Positions 9,309-18,605 of a DNA stretch of 64,000 bases are shown here, one piece after another; position 1 is the first letter of the stretch, and every line of letters starts with the position of its first letter. The notes beneath the pieces were generated by a model that was not told where the DNA came from, did not search any database, and saw only the letters and a list, made by a program, of their open reading frames with translations. Made by a program: the position numbers and the translations under genes. Source of the DNA: Phocaeicola vulgatus ATCC 8482 (GTDB lineage Bacteria; Bacteroidota; Bacteroidia; Bacteroidales; Bacteroidaceae). The DNA is taken from the NCBI RefSeq assembly GCF_000012825.1, contig NC_009614.1, positions 1,612,001 through 1,676,000 of the forward strand, written 5' to 3'.

Positions 9309-10130
9309 TTATTTTACGGGTTTAAAAGAATGGTACATGAAGTGCGCTCCCAGCAGTATGAACGGAATGCTGAGCCATTGCCCCATGTTCAGCATCATAC
9401 TGTCTTCAAAGGCTTCCTGGCTGGCTTTTATAAACTCCACAAGGAAGCGGAAGGTGAATATGGTAGTGAGGCAGTAGCCGAAATAGAAACCGGGGTATAG
9501 CGTGGTTTTGTACTTTTTATACAACCGCAAGCCTATGATAAAAATCAGAAGATAGGCGATGGCTTCGTAGAGTTGTGCCGGGTGGCGGGGTTGCATATCT
9601 TCGTGCGGAAAAATGAACGCCCAAGGAACATGAGTTACCGTACCTACTATTTCACCATTCATCAGGTTACCTAAACGGATAAAACAACCTGCCAGCGGGG
9701 TGGCGATGGCTATATTGTCTAGTACAGTCAGGAACTTCAATTTTACACGGCGTGAATAGATCCATAAGGCGAGCATTAGTCCGATGGTTCCTCCATGGCT
9801 GGCAAGACCTTGATAACCGGTCCATTTTATCCCAGAATCGGTAATCTTGACGGGCAACAGCATTTCTACAGGGTGAGAGAGCCAATAGCCTGGCTCATAG
9901 AACAGACAATGTCCCAGGCGAGCACCGATAACAATACCCAGCAGGCAGTAAACGAACAGGGAATCAAATTTTTCGTAAGGAATTTTTTGGTCTTGGTAGA
10001 GTTTGTATATCACCCAGTAGGCCAATGAAAGCCCTGTAACGAACAATACGGAGTAATAACGGATGGAAATGCCGAAAATGGAAAAGATTTCTATATCGGG
10101 ATTCCAAAGAATGGCTGACAGTGTATTCAT
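9309..10130 (-). CDS. lgt: Prolipoprotein diacylglyceryl transferase Lgt
   Basis: 273-residue inner-membrane enzyme that moves diacylglycerol from phosphatidylglycerol to the lipobox Cys of prelipoproteins. Several hydrophobic helices are visible. The Lgt signature is present as [17 protein letters not shown], with RHPAQLYEA after it. Its start overlaps the stop of the PanE-like gene (ATGA), and its stop abuts the CAT-like gene, so the order is PanE-like, lgt, CAT-like in one operon. Many proteins in this window (for example the S-layer-like protein and fimbrillin) carry lipoboxes and would be its substrates. Confidence 0.95.
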   Translation of the reverse strand: MNTLSAILWNPDIEIFSIFGISIRYYSVLFVTGLSLAYWVIYKLYQDQKIPYEKFDSLFVYCLLGIVIGARLGHCLFYEPGYWLSHPVEMLLPVKITDSGIKWTGYQGLASHGGTIGLMLALWIYSRRVKLKFLTVLDNIAIATPLAGCFIRLGNLMNGEIVGTVTHVPWAFIFPHEDMQPRHPAQLYEAIAYLLIFIIGLRLYKKYKTTLYPGFYFGYCLTTIFTFRFLVEFIKASQEAFEDSMMLNMGQWLSIPFILLGAHFMYHSFKPVK

Positions 10131-11038
10131 ATCTTGAATTTTTGTGCAACTTTGCGGTAAGTGGGCATATCCACATCCATCTTTTCGCCCAGTGCGATCA
10201 TATCAAACAATAGTCCTTGTATTTCGGACTCGTGTCCTTTGGCTATATCTTTTTGCATGGATGCGGTACTGTCCGGGTCTAATTTGTCAATCACTTTTAA
10301 GTTGTATCCTATCGGGTCTTCCGCATAGGTAATTCCCATTTTGCGGCCTATTTCAGAACTTTCCTTGGACAGACCGATGAAAGTGTCGCGTTCTGCTCCG
10401 GGATGTTGCAGAGGACCCATCGGGACATCATGGTAGGCACCTGTGCAGGCCATAGCCGAGATGAATGACCATTTGATGAAGGTGTCGCGATTGATATCAT
10501 CCGAAATATCGGCTTTGATCCCTGCTTTTCTTAGTACATCGGCAATGGTTTCCAGACGTTCCAGAGCCACACCCTGTTGGGGATGTGCACCGAAAACCAG
10601 CCGGAATATTTTGCCCATTTGTGTGATTTCACCCGGTCCGGAAACGAAACCTACGATGTAGATGCATCCATCCAGTACTGTTACATGTGGAACGAGTTGC
10701 CCGATGCGGGGACCTGTACCGTAAACATTCAGGATGGGGATAATCAAGGTATCTTTATCCGAGGCTTTTTCCAACAGATCTTTGATGGAATCCAGGGAAT
10801 AGCCCTTCACGCATACAAAAATTACGTTGGCCTTCTCGTTGTATTCCTCGGCTGTGCAGGCTTGTATAGGTAGAAAGTGATTACCTTTTAAGTCTGATCT
10901 AAGGTGAAGCCCTTTTTCACGAATGGCTTCCAGATGCTTGCCACGGGCAATGCATGTTACGTCTTTTCCTGCTAAAGCAAGGAAACCGGCGATGCTTCCT
11001 CCAACGCCGCCGGTTCCCACGATTAAATATTTTTCCAT
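10127..11038 (-). CDS. 2-dehydropantoate 2-reductase-like protein (PanE/ApbA family)
   Basis: 303 residues from [14 protein letters not shown]. An upstream in-frame Met at 11071 would add 11 residues before the Rossmann fold and is unlikely. The N-terminal NAD(P)-binding motif [11 protein letters not shown] and the C-terminal helical part ([16 protein letters not shown]) fit ketopantoate reductase, which makes pantoate for coenzyme A. The family also holds other 2-oxo-acid reductases, so the substrate is inferred. Its stop overlaps the lgt start by four bases. Confidence 0.85.
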   Translation of the reverse strand: MEKYLIVGTGGVGGSIAGFLALAGKDVTCIARGKHLEAIREKGLHLRSDLKGNHFLPIQACTAEEYNEKANVIFVCVKGYSLDSIKDLLEKASDKDTLIIPILNVYGTGPRIGQLVPHVTVLDGCIYIVGFVSGPGEITQMGKIFRLVFGAHPQQGVALERLETIADVLRKAGIKADISDDINRDTFIKWSFISAMACTGAYHDVPMGPLQHPGAERDTFIGLSKESSEIGRKMGITYAEDPIGYNLKVIDKLDPDSTASMQKDIAKGHESEIQGLLFDMIALGEKMDVDMPTYRKVAQKFKI

Positions 11039-11157
11039 GTTAGTTGTATTTTGTTTTAGGAAACAAAACACTGACTTATCGGTCTGCCATCAGTTTTGCT
11101 GGTTTCCTGATGTTTTTTCATGCATTGCATGACAAGTCTTTTGCGTTTTGATTTACC

Positions 11158-12261
11158 TTATACATTGAAACGGAAGTGCATGATGTCACCGTCCTGTACT
11201 ACGTATTCTTTACCTTCCACGCCCATTTTTCCAGCCTCTTTCACGGCGGCTTCCGAACCATATTTAATGTAGTCTTCGTACTTGATTACCTCGGCACGGA
11301 TAAATCCTTTCTCGAAATCGGTGTGGATGACTCCTGCACATTGGGGGGCTTTCCATCCTTTACGATAGGTCCAGGCTTTTACTTCCATTTCTCCGGCGGT
11401 GATGAAGGTTTCCAGTTCCAGCAGGTGATAAGCCGATTTGATCAGACGGTTTACACCTGATTCTTTCAGACCGACTTCCTGAAGGAACATCTGGCGGTCT
11501 TCATAGGTTTCAAGTTCTGCGATATCGGCTTCGGTTTTGGCGGCTACGACCAGAATTTCTGCATTTTCTTCTTTTACGGCTTCGCGTACTTGTTCTACAT
11601 ATTTATTGCCGGTAGCAGCACTTGCTTCGTCCACGTTGCATACGTACATCACTGGTTTGCTGGTCAGCAAGAACAGTTCTTTTGCGATTTTTTGTTCGTC
11701 TTTGCTGTCAAATTGTACGGTACGCGCAGATTTGCCTTGTTCCAATGCGTCTTTATATTTAACAAGGATGTCGTACATTTGTTTTGCTTGTTTGTCACCG
11801 CCCGTCTGTGCCTGTTTTTGTACTTTTTGAATACGGCTTTCAATGGTTTCTAAATCTTTCAGCTGGAGTTCGGTGTCAATGATTTCTTTGTCACGTACCG
11901 GATCTACACTACCGTCTACATGAGTTACATTTTCATCGTCAAAACAACGGAGTACGTGCAGGATAGCATCTGTTTCACGGATATTTGCCAGAAACTTGTT
12001 TCCCAGCCCTTCACCTTTGCTAGCCCCTTTTACAAGTCCTGCAATGTCAACAATTTCTACAGTAGTGGGAACGATACGTCCCGGATGAACCAGTTCGGCA
12101 AGTTTGGTCAGGCGTTCATCAGGAACGGTGATGACACCTACATTCGGTTCGATGGTACAGAAAGGGAAGTTGGCTGCTTGAGCCTTTGCATTCGATAAAC
12201 AATTAAAAAGTGTCGACTTTCCTACGTTTGGAAGACCGACAATACCACATTGTAAAGCCAT
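11158..12261 (-). CDS. ychF: Redox-regulated ATPase/GTPase YchF (Obg family)
   Basis: 367 residues, full family length. G1 motif GLPNVGKST at the N-terminus, DIAGLVKGASKGEGLGN (G3 and switch region), a coiled-coil insertion (about 130-200), and a C-terminal TGS domain ending GKEYVVQDGDIMHFRFNV. YchF proteins bind ribosomes and prefer ATP. It has its own promoter (-7 box 12303-12310). Confidence 0.96.
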   Translation of the reverse strand: MALQCGIVGLPNVGKSTLFNCLSNAKAQAANFPFCTIEPNVGVITVPDERLTKLAELVHPGRIVPTTVEIVDIAGLVKGASKGEGLGNKFLANIRETDAILHVLRCFDDENVTHVDGSVDPVRDKEIIDTELQLKDLETIESRIQKVQKQAQTGGDKQAKQMYDILVKYKDALEQGKSARTVQFDSKDEQKIAKELFLLTSKPVMYVCNVDEASAATGNKYVEQVREAVKEENAEILVVAAKTEADIAELETYEDRQMFLQEVGLKESGVNRLIKSAYHLLELETFITAGEMEVKAWTYRKGWKAPQCAGVIHTDFEKGFIRAEVIKYEDYIKYGSEAAVKEAGKMGVEGKEYVVQDGDIMHFRFNV

Positions 12262-12302
12262 TATCTATTTGTTTTTTTGATTATTATCTATCTATTTGTT
12301 TG

Positions 12303-12310
12303 CAAAGATA
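12303..12310 (-). promoter_or_regulatory. -7 element (TATCTTTG on minus strand) for ychF
   Basis: The plus strand reads CAAAGATA. It lies 42 bases before the ychF ATG. Confidence 0.7.
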
Positions 12311-12393
12311 ACCATTCTTTTTGTATCAGACTTCATATTGAAGTCAGATTTGGCTTTTTTATATGCGAAAAGGGAGAGGCTTGTTACGAAACA

Positions 12394-12422
12394 GAAAGGG
12401 CAACCGTCACGGCTGCCCTTTC
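12394..12422 (-). terminator. Hairpin terminator after the DUF3836-like gene
   Basis: Arms GAAAGGGCA and TGCCCTTTC with an inner CCG/CGG stem form a compact hairpin about 40 bases past the stop of the gene at 12463. Confidence 0.75.
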
Positions 12423-12462
12423 GTCGAGTTTTTATGAAAAGTGTTAGATTGTTAGAATAGAT

Positions 12463-12849
12463 TTATTTGTCCATAGTTACGGTCATTTCGGGTACTAATA
12501 TATATTCTTTCTTTTTAGAGTTCCATTTGTAATATTCAGTAGTCATACTTTTATTGCCATAAGTATAACGAATGCAGAGGTTATTTTCCCAGCGGTTTTT
12601 GTTACTGTTCCATTTTTGCGCCTCGTCCTCAGTACGTTGGTTGTTGGCGTCATACTTGTAATTGTGCTTCATATAATTAGTAAGCATGGTGCCTTCCATT
12701 TTAAAAATCGTTTCCGAAACAACTACTCCATTTACTTCTTCTGCATTGTAAATCAGGTTGTCACCCGGATTTCCTGCAAAAACTGTAAGGTTAGCAATAA
12801 ATAAAATTGCTACAACGAGCATTCCTTTCAAAAAATTGATCTTTTTCAT
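12463..12849 (-). CDS. Small secreted protein, DUF3836-like
   Basis: 128 residues: signal peptide (KGMLVVAILFIANLTVFA) then a soluble part rich in Lys, Asn, Trp and Tyr with two related stretches, QKWNSNKNRWENN and YKWNSKKKEYILV. This W-N-x-x-x-x-x-W/Y repeat pattern is what I recall for DUF3836 proteins of Bacteroides; the family call is from memory. Function unknown, probably periplasmic or surface. Monocistronic, with a -7 box at 12899 and a terminator at 12394. Confidence 0.7.
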   Translation of the reverse strand: MKKINFLKGMLVVAILFIANLTVFAGNPGDNLIYNAEEVNGVVVSETIFKMEGTMLTNYMKHNYKYDANNQRTEDEAQKWNSNKNRWENNLCIRYTYGNKSMTTEYYKWNSKKKEYILVPEMTVTMDK

Positions 12850-12898
12850 GATATTGATATATTAGATTGTTACTTTCATATTGTTTTTAAAAGCGGTG

Positions 12899-12906
12899 CA
12901 AATGTA
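12899..12906 (-). promoter_or_regulatory. -7 element (TACATTTG on minus strand)
   Basis: The plus strand reads CAAATGTA. It lies 50 bases before the ATG at 12849. The rest of 12850-13158 is AT-rich and holds only this promoter and the polA terminator. Confidence 0.7.
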
Positions 12907-13060
12907 CGAAAGAAAATTGAATCTCCTAACATTTCTGCTAGAAAATGATGATATTTTTGCAAAATGTCACTGATTAAACAAATATTAAGAATTGTATAAT
13001 GGCTATTTGTTATAATTGTCTTGTCTTTGTGTTTTCCACTTATGTCTGGGATGGCAAATG

Positions 13061-13097
13061 AAAAGCTCAATGGATTGGAAAATACCATTGAGCTTTT
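13061..13097. terminator. Terminator downstream of polA
   Basis: Perfect 13-bp arms AAAAGCTCAATGG and CCATTGAGCTTTT around an 11-base loop, with A and T runs on both sides, so it can stop transcription in either direction. Confidence 0.85.
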
Positions 13098-13158
13098 ATG
13101 ATATAAATACTTTACATATAGTACTATCTATCTTGCTAATAGTTGGTTTATGTATGCT

Positions 13159-16074
13159 TTAATGTGCTTCAAGCCAGTTGCTTCCCCAACCGCAGTCTGC
13201 GCGTAAAGGTACTTGCATACGGTAGGCATTTTCCATCTCTTCAATCACAATCTTCTGTACTTTTTCCTTTTCTTCGGGTAGAACGCTGAAATTTAACTCA
13301 TCATGTACCTGAAGTATCATTTTGGACTTTATACTTTCAGATTGAAAGCGCTGGTATATGCGTACCATAGCTACCTTGATAATATCGGCTGCACTTCCTT
13401 GGATAGGAGCATTGATGGCATTCCGTTCGGCATATCCGCGCACAACCGAATTTCTGGAATTGATATCCGGAAGATATCGTTTACGGCCGAATATGGTTTC
13501 AATATATCCTTGTCCGCGGGCAAGGTCAATGCTTTTGTCCATATATTCCTTTATTTGGGGATAAGTTTCGAAGTAGCCGTCTATTAGTTCTTTTGCCTCT
13601 TTGCGGTCTACATTCATACGTTCTGCCAGTCCGAATACGCTGATGCCGTAGATGATACCGAAATTAGCTGTTTTTGCTTTACTGCGTTGTTCGCGGGTAA
13701 CTTTGTCTATACTTATCTTATATACTTTTGCTGCGGTGGCGGCATGAATGTCATCTCCTTCCTTGAAAGCCTCTATCATATTGGTATCTCCGCTAAGGTG
13801 TGCCATAATGCGTAGCTCAATCTGTGAATAGTCGGCGGAGAAAAATTCGCAGCCATCATCGGGGATGAAAGCCTTACGGATTTCCTTGCCGTCTTCGTTG
13901 CGGATAGGGATGTTCTGAAGGTTCGGGTTGCTGGAACTGAGCCGGCCGGTAGCAGTGACCGTTTGATTGAACGAAGTATGAATTTTACCTGTTTCTTTAT
14001 TAATCAATAGGGGCAGAGCATCAATATAAGTACCGAGAAGCTTCTTCAGACCGCGGTGTTCCAATATCTTGCCTACTATTTCGTGTTTTCCTCGCAGACT
14101 TTCCAATACTTCTTCACTGGTGACATATTGTCCGGTTTTGGTTTTCTTGGCCTTCTCCACGATGCGCAGTTTGTCAAAAAGCACTTCACCTACCTGTTTG
14201 GGTGAAGCTATGTTGAAATCCGTACCTGCCAGTTGGTGCACTTCTTCTTCTATTTGGTTCATGCGGGCGGTGAAATGTTCCGAGGTCTGTTTTAAGGCTT
14301 CAGTGTCTACACGTACACCGTTGCGTTCCATATAAGCAAGTACGGGTACCAGGGGCATTTCTATTTCGTAGAAGAGTTTTTCCGCATCGTTGGTTTTCAA
14401 TTCCTGTTCCAAGATGTTTTTCAATTTCAGTGTGACATCAGCATCCTCGCATGCGTACTTATAGATAGCTTCGGGGGAGAGGTCGCGCATATTCTTTTGA
14501 CCTTTGCCTTTAGGACCAATCAGTTCTTCGATGTGGATAGTCTGATAATGCAGGTAGATTTCGGCAAGGTAGTCCATGTTGTGACGCAATTCCGGTTGTA
14601 GTACATAATGTGCCACCATGGTATCGAACAGGGGACCGCGCACTTCGGTTCCGTAGTTGCCCAGTACCAGCATATCGTATTTTATATTTTGCCCTACTTT
14701 CAATACTCCTTCTTTTTCGAAAGCCGGCCGGAACTCATTAACTATTTTTTGCGCTTCAGCCCGATCGGCAGGTACAGGAACATAAAATGCTTGATTTTCG
14801 GCATAGCTGAAGCTCATTCCCACGAGTTCTGCGGTGATGGGATCGGTTCCTGTTGTTTCTGTGTCTAGACTGAAAATTTCTTTTGTAAGTAAGTTTTGTA
14901 ATAATTCAGTTCTTTTCTCTTCTGTATCAACGAGTTGATAGTCGTATTTTAAATTATCTAAACATGCTAGATTCGAATATTTCTCACTTTCCGTCCCTCC
15001 GTCGGTAAATTCTGCAAAGAGATTGCCTTGAGGAGAAGACGGGGAAGCGGGTGATTCACCGTTCGAAGCTGGTTCGCCGAAAAGGGAGAGTTGTCCCGAA
15101 CCGTTCGGCGTATTTCCCTGCCGGGCGCTTCCTCCCGGTGTACGGTTTCGTCCTTGCGGGTCGTTTCCGGTCGCATCGGTGTATGTTCCGGCGAAGGCGG
15201 ATTTCTTGTCTCGGTTGAAAACGCGGTCGATGAGGGTACGGAACTCCATCTCTTCAAAAATCTTCCGTAGTTCCTCTTCATTCGGTTCTTCTCTTTTCAG
15301 TTCGTCCATGTTCAAAGCGATGGGGACATCAATCTTGATAGTTGCCAGAAACTTGGAGAACTCAATCATTTTCCGGTTAGTTTCCACTTTGGTCTTCAAG
15401 GCTCCTTTCAGTTCGGCAGAGTGGGAGAGGAGGTTCTCGATGCTGCCATATTGCGCGATTAACTTTTGTGCTGTTTTCTCGCCCACGCCCGGACAACCGG
15501 GAATGTTGTCGGAACTATCGCCCATCAGTCCCAGCATATCAATGACTTGTGCGGGTGACTGGATATCGAACTTTGCCTTTACCTCTTCTATTCCCATCAC
15601 TTCAAAACCGCCTGTATGCTTGGGACGGTACATGAAAACATTTCCGCCCACCAGTTGGCCATAGTCTTTGTCCGGTGTCATCATATAAGTAGTGATCCCC
15701 CGTTTGCCGGCTTCGGTGGCCAGTGTACCGATCACGTCATCGGCCTCGTATCCCGGTACTTCCAGAATAGGAATACGGTAGGCCCGTATAATATCCTTTA
15801 TAATGGGTACGGACAAACGGATTACTTCGGGTGTTTCTTCACGTTGTGCCTTATACTGTTCATAGGCTTCGTGCCGGAAGGTGGGACCGGCGGGATCAAA
15901 TGCCACACCGATGTGCGTAGGATTTTCTTTCTTCAAGACCTCTTCCAGTGTATTGACAAATCCCAGTACGGCTGAAGTGTTGAAACCCTTGGAGTTAATA
16001 CGCGGGCTTTTGATGAAAGCGTAATACGCACGGTATATTAATGCATAAGCATCTAATAGAAAAAGTTTGTCCAT
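13159..16074 (-). CDS. polA: DNA polymerase I
   Basis: 971 residues, somewhat longer than the E. coli enzyme. N-terminal 5'-3' exonuclease (LFLLDAYALIYRAYYAF to about 290), 3'-5' exonuclease with intact D-x-E motif (SLDTETTGTD, so proofreading is likely active), and polymerase A domain (SADYSQIELRIMAHLSG, RSKAKTANFGIIYGIS, LQVHDEL). Between the two exonuclease domains lies a low-complexity Gly/Ser/Pro/Asn linker (about 295-370) carrying QLSLF (328-332), which matches the beta-clamp-binding consensus. It is divergent from the polyprenyl synthase gene, and a symmetric terminator follows. Confidence 0.97.
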   Translation of the reverse strand: MDKLFLLDAYALIYRAYYAFIKSPRINSKGFNTSAVLGFVNTLEEVLKKENPTHIGVAFDPAGPTFRHEAYEQYKAQREETPEVIRLSVPIIKDIIRAYRIPILEVPGYEADDVIGTLATEAGKRGITTYMMTPDKDYGQLVGGNVFMYRPKHTGGFEVMGIEEVKAKFDIQSPAQVIDMLGLMGDSSDNIPGCPGVGEKTAQKLIAQYGSIENLLSHSAELKGALKTKVETNRKMIEFSKFLATIKIDVPIALNMDELKREEPNEEELRKIFEEMEFRTLIDRVFNRDKKSAFAGTYTDATGNDPQGRNRTPGGSARQGNTPNGSGQLSLFGEPASNGESPASPSSPQGNLFAEFTDGGTESEKYSNLACLDNLKYDYQLVDTEEKRTELLQNLLTKEIFSLDTETTGTDPITAELVGMSFSYAENQAFYVPVPADRAEAQKIVNEFRPAFEKEGVLKVGQNIKYDMLVLGNYGTEVRGPLFDTMVAHYVLQPELRHNMDYLAEIYLHYQTIHIEELIGPKGKGQKNMRDLSPEAIYKYACEDADVTLKLKNILEQELKTNDAEKLFYEIEMPLVPVLAYMERNGVRVDTEALKQTSEHFTARMNQIEEEVHQLAGTDFNIASPKQVGEVLFDKLRIVEKAKKTKTGQYVTSEEVLESLRGKHEIVGKILEHRGLKKLLGTYIDALPLLINKETGKIHTSFNQTVTATGRLSSSNPNLQNIPIRNEDGKEIRKAFIPDDGCEFFSADYSQIELRIMAHLSGDTNMIEAFKEGDDIHAATAAKVYKISIDKVTREQRSKAKTANFGIIYGISVFGLAERMNVDRKEAKELIDGYFETYPQIKEYMDKSIDLARGQGYIETIFGRKRYLPDINSRNSVVRGYAERNAINAPIQGSAADIIKVAMVRIYQRFQSESIKSKMILQVHDELNFSVLPEEKEKVQKIVIEEMENAYRMQVPLRADCGWGSNWLEAH

Positions 16075-16140
16075 TCTTAAAAATCTTTAGTTTTTTCATT
16101 GTAAAAGTACAAAAAAATACCGTATTCCGTCTTTTATTAC

Positions 16141-16148
16141 TACTTTTG
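16141..16148 (+). promoter_or_regulatory. -7 element TACTTTTG
   Basis: It overlaps a possible GTG start at 16148, so that start would be untranscribed. The ATG at 16166 is the real start. Confidence 0.7.
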
Positions 16149-16165
16149 TGCACAAATTAACCTGC

Positions 16166-17140
16166 ATGGACAAATTACAGCAAATCAAATTGCCTATTGA
16201 CAAGGAGTTTGAGGAATTTAGAAGGTTGTTTGACTCTTCGCTCCAAAGTTCCAATTCTTTACTTAGTGAGGTGTTATCCTATATTAAGCAGAGAAATGGC
16301 AAGATGATGCGTCCCATATTGGCGTTGTTGATTGCTAAATTATTCGGTGAAATCAATGATTCTACGCTTCATGCGGCTCTTTCATTGGAGTTGCTCCATA
16401 CGGCCAGCCTGGTGCACGATGATGTGGTGGATGAGAGTGACAAGCGCCGTGGGCAGTCTTCGGTAAATGCTATCTATAATAATAAGGTGTCGGTTCTGGT
16501 AGGCGACTATATGCTGGCAACCAGCCTGAAGCATTCTGCCATGACCCGCGAGATTACAATTGTAGATTTGGTGGCTTGTTTGGGACAGAACTTATCTGAA
16601 GGCGAGATTATTCAATTGGCGAATATTAATGCTTCTGAGTTCTCGGAAGAAGTGTATTATGATGTCATTCGTAAAAAGACGGCTGCATTGTTTACTGCCA
16701 GTGCGGAAGCGGGGGCTATTTCGGTGCATGCATCCGATGAAATGGTGAAAAATGCTCGTCTGTTTGGCGAAATGATTGGTATTGCTTTCCAGATAAAGGA
16801 TGATATTTTCGACTATTATTCTTCTGATGAGATAGGTAAACCTACCGGGAACGATATGCGTGAAGGGAAGCTGACATTGCCGGCTTTGTATGTGTTGAAT
16901 ATGTTTGATGATGAGGAGATGCGGAAACTGGCGCTACGCATCCGGGCATTAGACGCTTCGGATGAAGATATTGCCCGTTTCATCGAATATACTAAGGTGA
17001 AGGGAGGGATAGAGTATGCCAGGCAGGCAATGGTGGATTATCGTAATAAAGCGTTGGCTTTACTTCCACAATCAGCCGGTCAAGCTGTAAAAGATGCTTT
17101 GACTGCTTATATTGATTATGTGATTGAAAGAGATAAATAG
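16166..17140 (+). CDS. Polyprenyl diphosphate synthase (trans-isoprenyl transferase)
   Basis: 324 residues. Both Asp-rich motifs are present: LVHDDVVDESDKRRG (first) and FQIKDDIFDYYSSDEIG (second). These bind Mg and the allylic diphosphate. The family makes long-chain C40-C50 prenyl chains, here most likely the menaquinone side chain, which would serve the fumarate reductase at 51284; this is an inference. The start at 16166 is set by the -7 box at 16141-16148. It is divergent from polA and convergent with deoC. Confidence 0.92.
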   Translation: MDKLQQIKLPIDKEFEEFRRLFDSSLQSSNSLLSEVLSYIKQRNGKMMRPILALLIAKLFGEINDSTLHAALSLELLHTASLVHDDVVDESDKRRGQSSVNAIYNNKVSVLVGDYMLATSLKHSAMTREITIVDLVACLGQNLSEGEIIQLANINASEFSEEVYYDVIRKKTAALFTASAEAGAISVHASDEMVKNARLFGEMIGIAFQIKDDIFDYYSSDEIGKPTGNDMREGKLTLPALYVLNMFDDEEMRKLALRIRALDASDEDIARFIEYTKVKGGIEYARQAMVDYRNKALALLPQSAGQAVKDALTAYIDYVIERDK

Positions 17141-17165
17141 TACGATTGTTGAAGATATGTACTTC

Positions 17166-17217
17166 AAAAAGTTCGGGCGTAGTCCTTTATACAATAAGGA
17201 CTACGCCCGAACTTTTT
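17166..17217. terminator. Strong bidirectional terminator
   Basis: Perfect 22-bp arms (17166-17187 and 17196-17217, core GTTCGGGCGTAGTCCTT) with an 8-base loop, flanked by A5 and T5. It separates the convergent prenyl synthase and deoC genes. Confidence 0.95.
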
Positions 17218-17330
17218 GAGGTACGCCTTTCTTTGGTAGAAGGTTTACCTTTAAAATAACCGGAATAGATAAAGCTCATTCCGGTCACTTTAAATGTGGT
17301 TGTTATTTAAATAGTGAAACAGTTCTTTGT

Positions 17331-18278
17331 TTAGAAGAACTTGGTTTCTTGACCTACAATTTCTGAGAGAAGCAGATTGGCCAGGCGGCTTGTTCCTAAG
17401 CGGAATAACTCGTTTGTCAGCCATTCTTCACCTAACACTTCTTTTACAATGGTATAGTAAACCAAAGCATCGTGTACGGTATTAATTCCTCCGGCGGGTT
17501 TGAATCCTACTTTGCGGCCTGTTGTCATATAGTATTCTTTGATAGCCTCGCACATCACCAAGGCGGCTTCAGGAGTAGCGGCGGGGTTTTCCTTTCCAGT
17601 AGAGGTTTTGATGAAATCGGCTCCGGAATACATCGATAGAATAGACGCTTTTTTGATGTTGGATGCGCTTCCCAGTGCTCCGGTTTCCAAGATCACTTTC
17701 AGGTGATGCTCACCACATACAGCTTTTAATTCTTCTATTTCATCACACATTCCTTCGTAATCCCCACTCAGGAACTTGCCTACCGGGATAACGATATCTA
17801 TCTCATCGGCTCCGGTATGGAGAGCCATGGCTGTTTCGGCTACCTTTACTTCGGTAAAGGTTTGCGAGGAGGGAAAACCGCCCGATACACAGGCTATGTT
17901 TACATGATCTGCTTCCAAGGTGTCGTTGACTACTTCTGCCATATTAGGATATACACAGATTGCGGCTACATTGTCCAGATCGGGGTACTTGTCAACAAAT
18001 TCATTTACTTTTCCGGTGAATTTCATTACACTTTCATCTGAATCAGTACACTTTAAAGTGGTTAGGTCAATGCAATGGAACAGGAATTTCTTTACGTCCG
18101 GTGTATTGTTTTCTGCTACATGTTTTTCGATGAGTAGGGCAGTTTTCGCTTTTACATCCTCATCGTGCAAACGGATGTTATACTTGGCAAGTGCTTCTTC
18201 GTACTTGCTGTGCTCAGGTCCATGATCGTGGTCATGACGATGTTCATGTCCACCTTCGAATTCGTGATTATGTTCCAT
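17331..18278 (-). CDS. deoC: Deoxyribose-phosphate aldolase with His-rich N-terminal tail
   Basis: 315 residues. It cleaves 2-deoxyribose 5-phosphate to glyceraldehyde 3-phosphate and acetaldehyde. The Schiff-base lysine is in DFIKTSTGKENPAAT; KVILETGAL and GFKPAGGI are also conserved. The first 25 residues hold eight His (3, 5, 11, 13, 15, 17, 19, 23), as in GGHEHRHDHDHG; this tail is not part of the catalytic fold and could bind metal. It is the third gene of a tight operon dtd, MazG-like, deoC (6-base gap). Confidence 0.93.
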   Translation of the reverse strand: MEHNHEFEGGHEHRHDHDHGPEHSKYEEALAKYNIRLHDEDVKAKTALLIEKHVAENNTPDVKKFLFHCIDLTTLKCTDSDESVMKFTGKVNEFVDKYPDLDNVAAICVYPNMAEVVNDTLEADHVNIACVSGGFPSSQTFTEVKVAETAMALHTGADEIDIVIPVGKFLSGDYEGMCDEIEELKAVCGEHHLKVILETGALGSASNIKKASILSMYSGADFIKTSTGKENPAATPEAALVMCEAIKEYYMTTGRKVGFKPAGGINTVHDALVYYTIVKEVLGEEWLTNELFRLGTSRLANLLLSEIVGQETKFF

Positions 18279-18284
18279 AATTCT

Positions 18285-18605
18285 TTATAATTTGGGATTG
18301 TTTTTATGTCTGTCTTTATCTCTATTTGTTTTCTTCTCCAAGTTTTGACGGAAGGCTTCGGTCAGGTTTACTCCGGTCTGGTTGGCCAGACAGATAAGGA
18401 CCCACAGTACATCTGCCATTTCATCGGCAAGGTTGTCTTTCTCTCCTTGCTTGAAAGACTGATCTCCGTATTTGCGTGCCATCACACGTGCCAGTTCGCC
18501 TACTTCCTCGGTCAGAACGGCCATATTGGTCAGTTCGCTGAAGTAACGTACACCATACGTTTTAATCCAGCGGTCCACTTCTTTTTGTGCTTCTTCCAGT
18601 GTCAT
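18285..18605 (-). CDS. MazG-like nucleotide pyrophosphohydrolase
   Basis: 106 residues from the ATG at 18605, which overlaps the dtd stop (TAATG); a longer frame to 18632 would run into dtd. The E-x-x-E-x(12 or more)-E-x-x-D pattern of MazG-type NTP pyrophosphatases is seen in LTEEVGELARVMAR and NLADEMADVLWVL. It probably hydrolyses a non-canonical or house-cleaning nucleotide. Translational coupling with dtd is likely. Confidence 0.88.
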   Translation of the reverse strand: MTLEEAQKEVDRWIKTYGVRYFSELTNMAVLTEEVGELARVMARKYGDQSFKQGEKDNLADEMADVLWVLICLANQTGVNLTEAFRQNLEKKTNRDKDRHKNNPKL

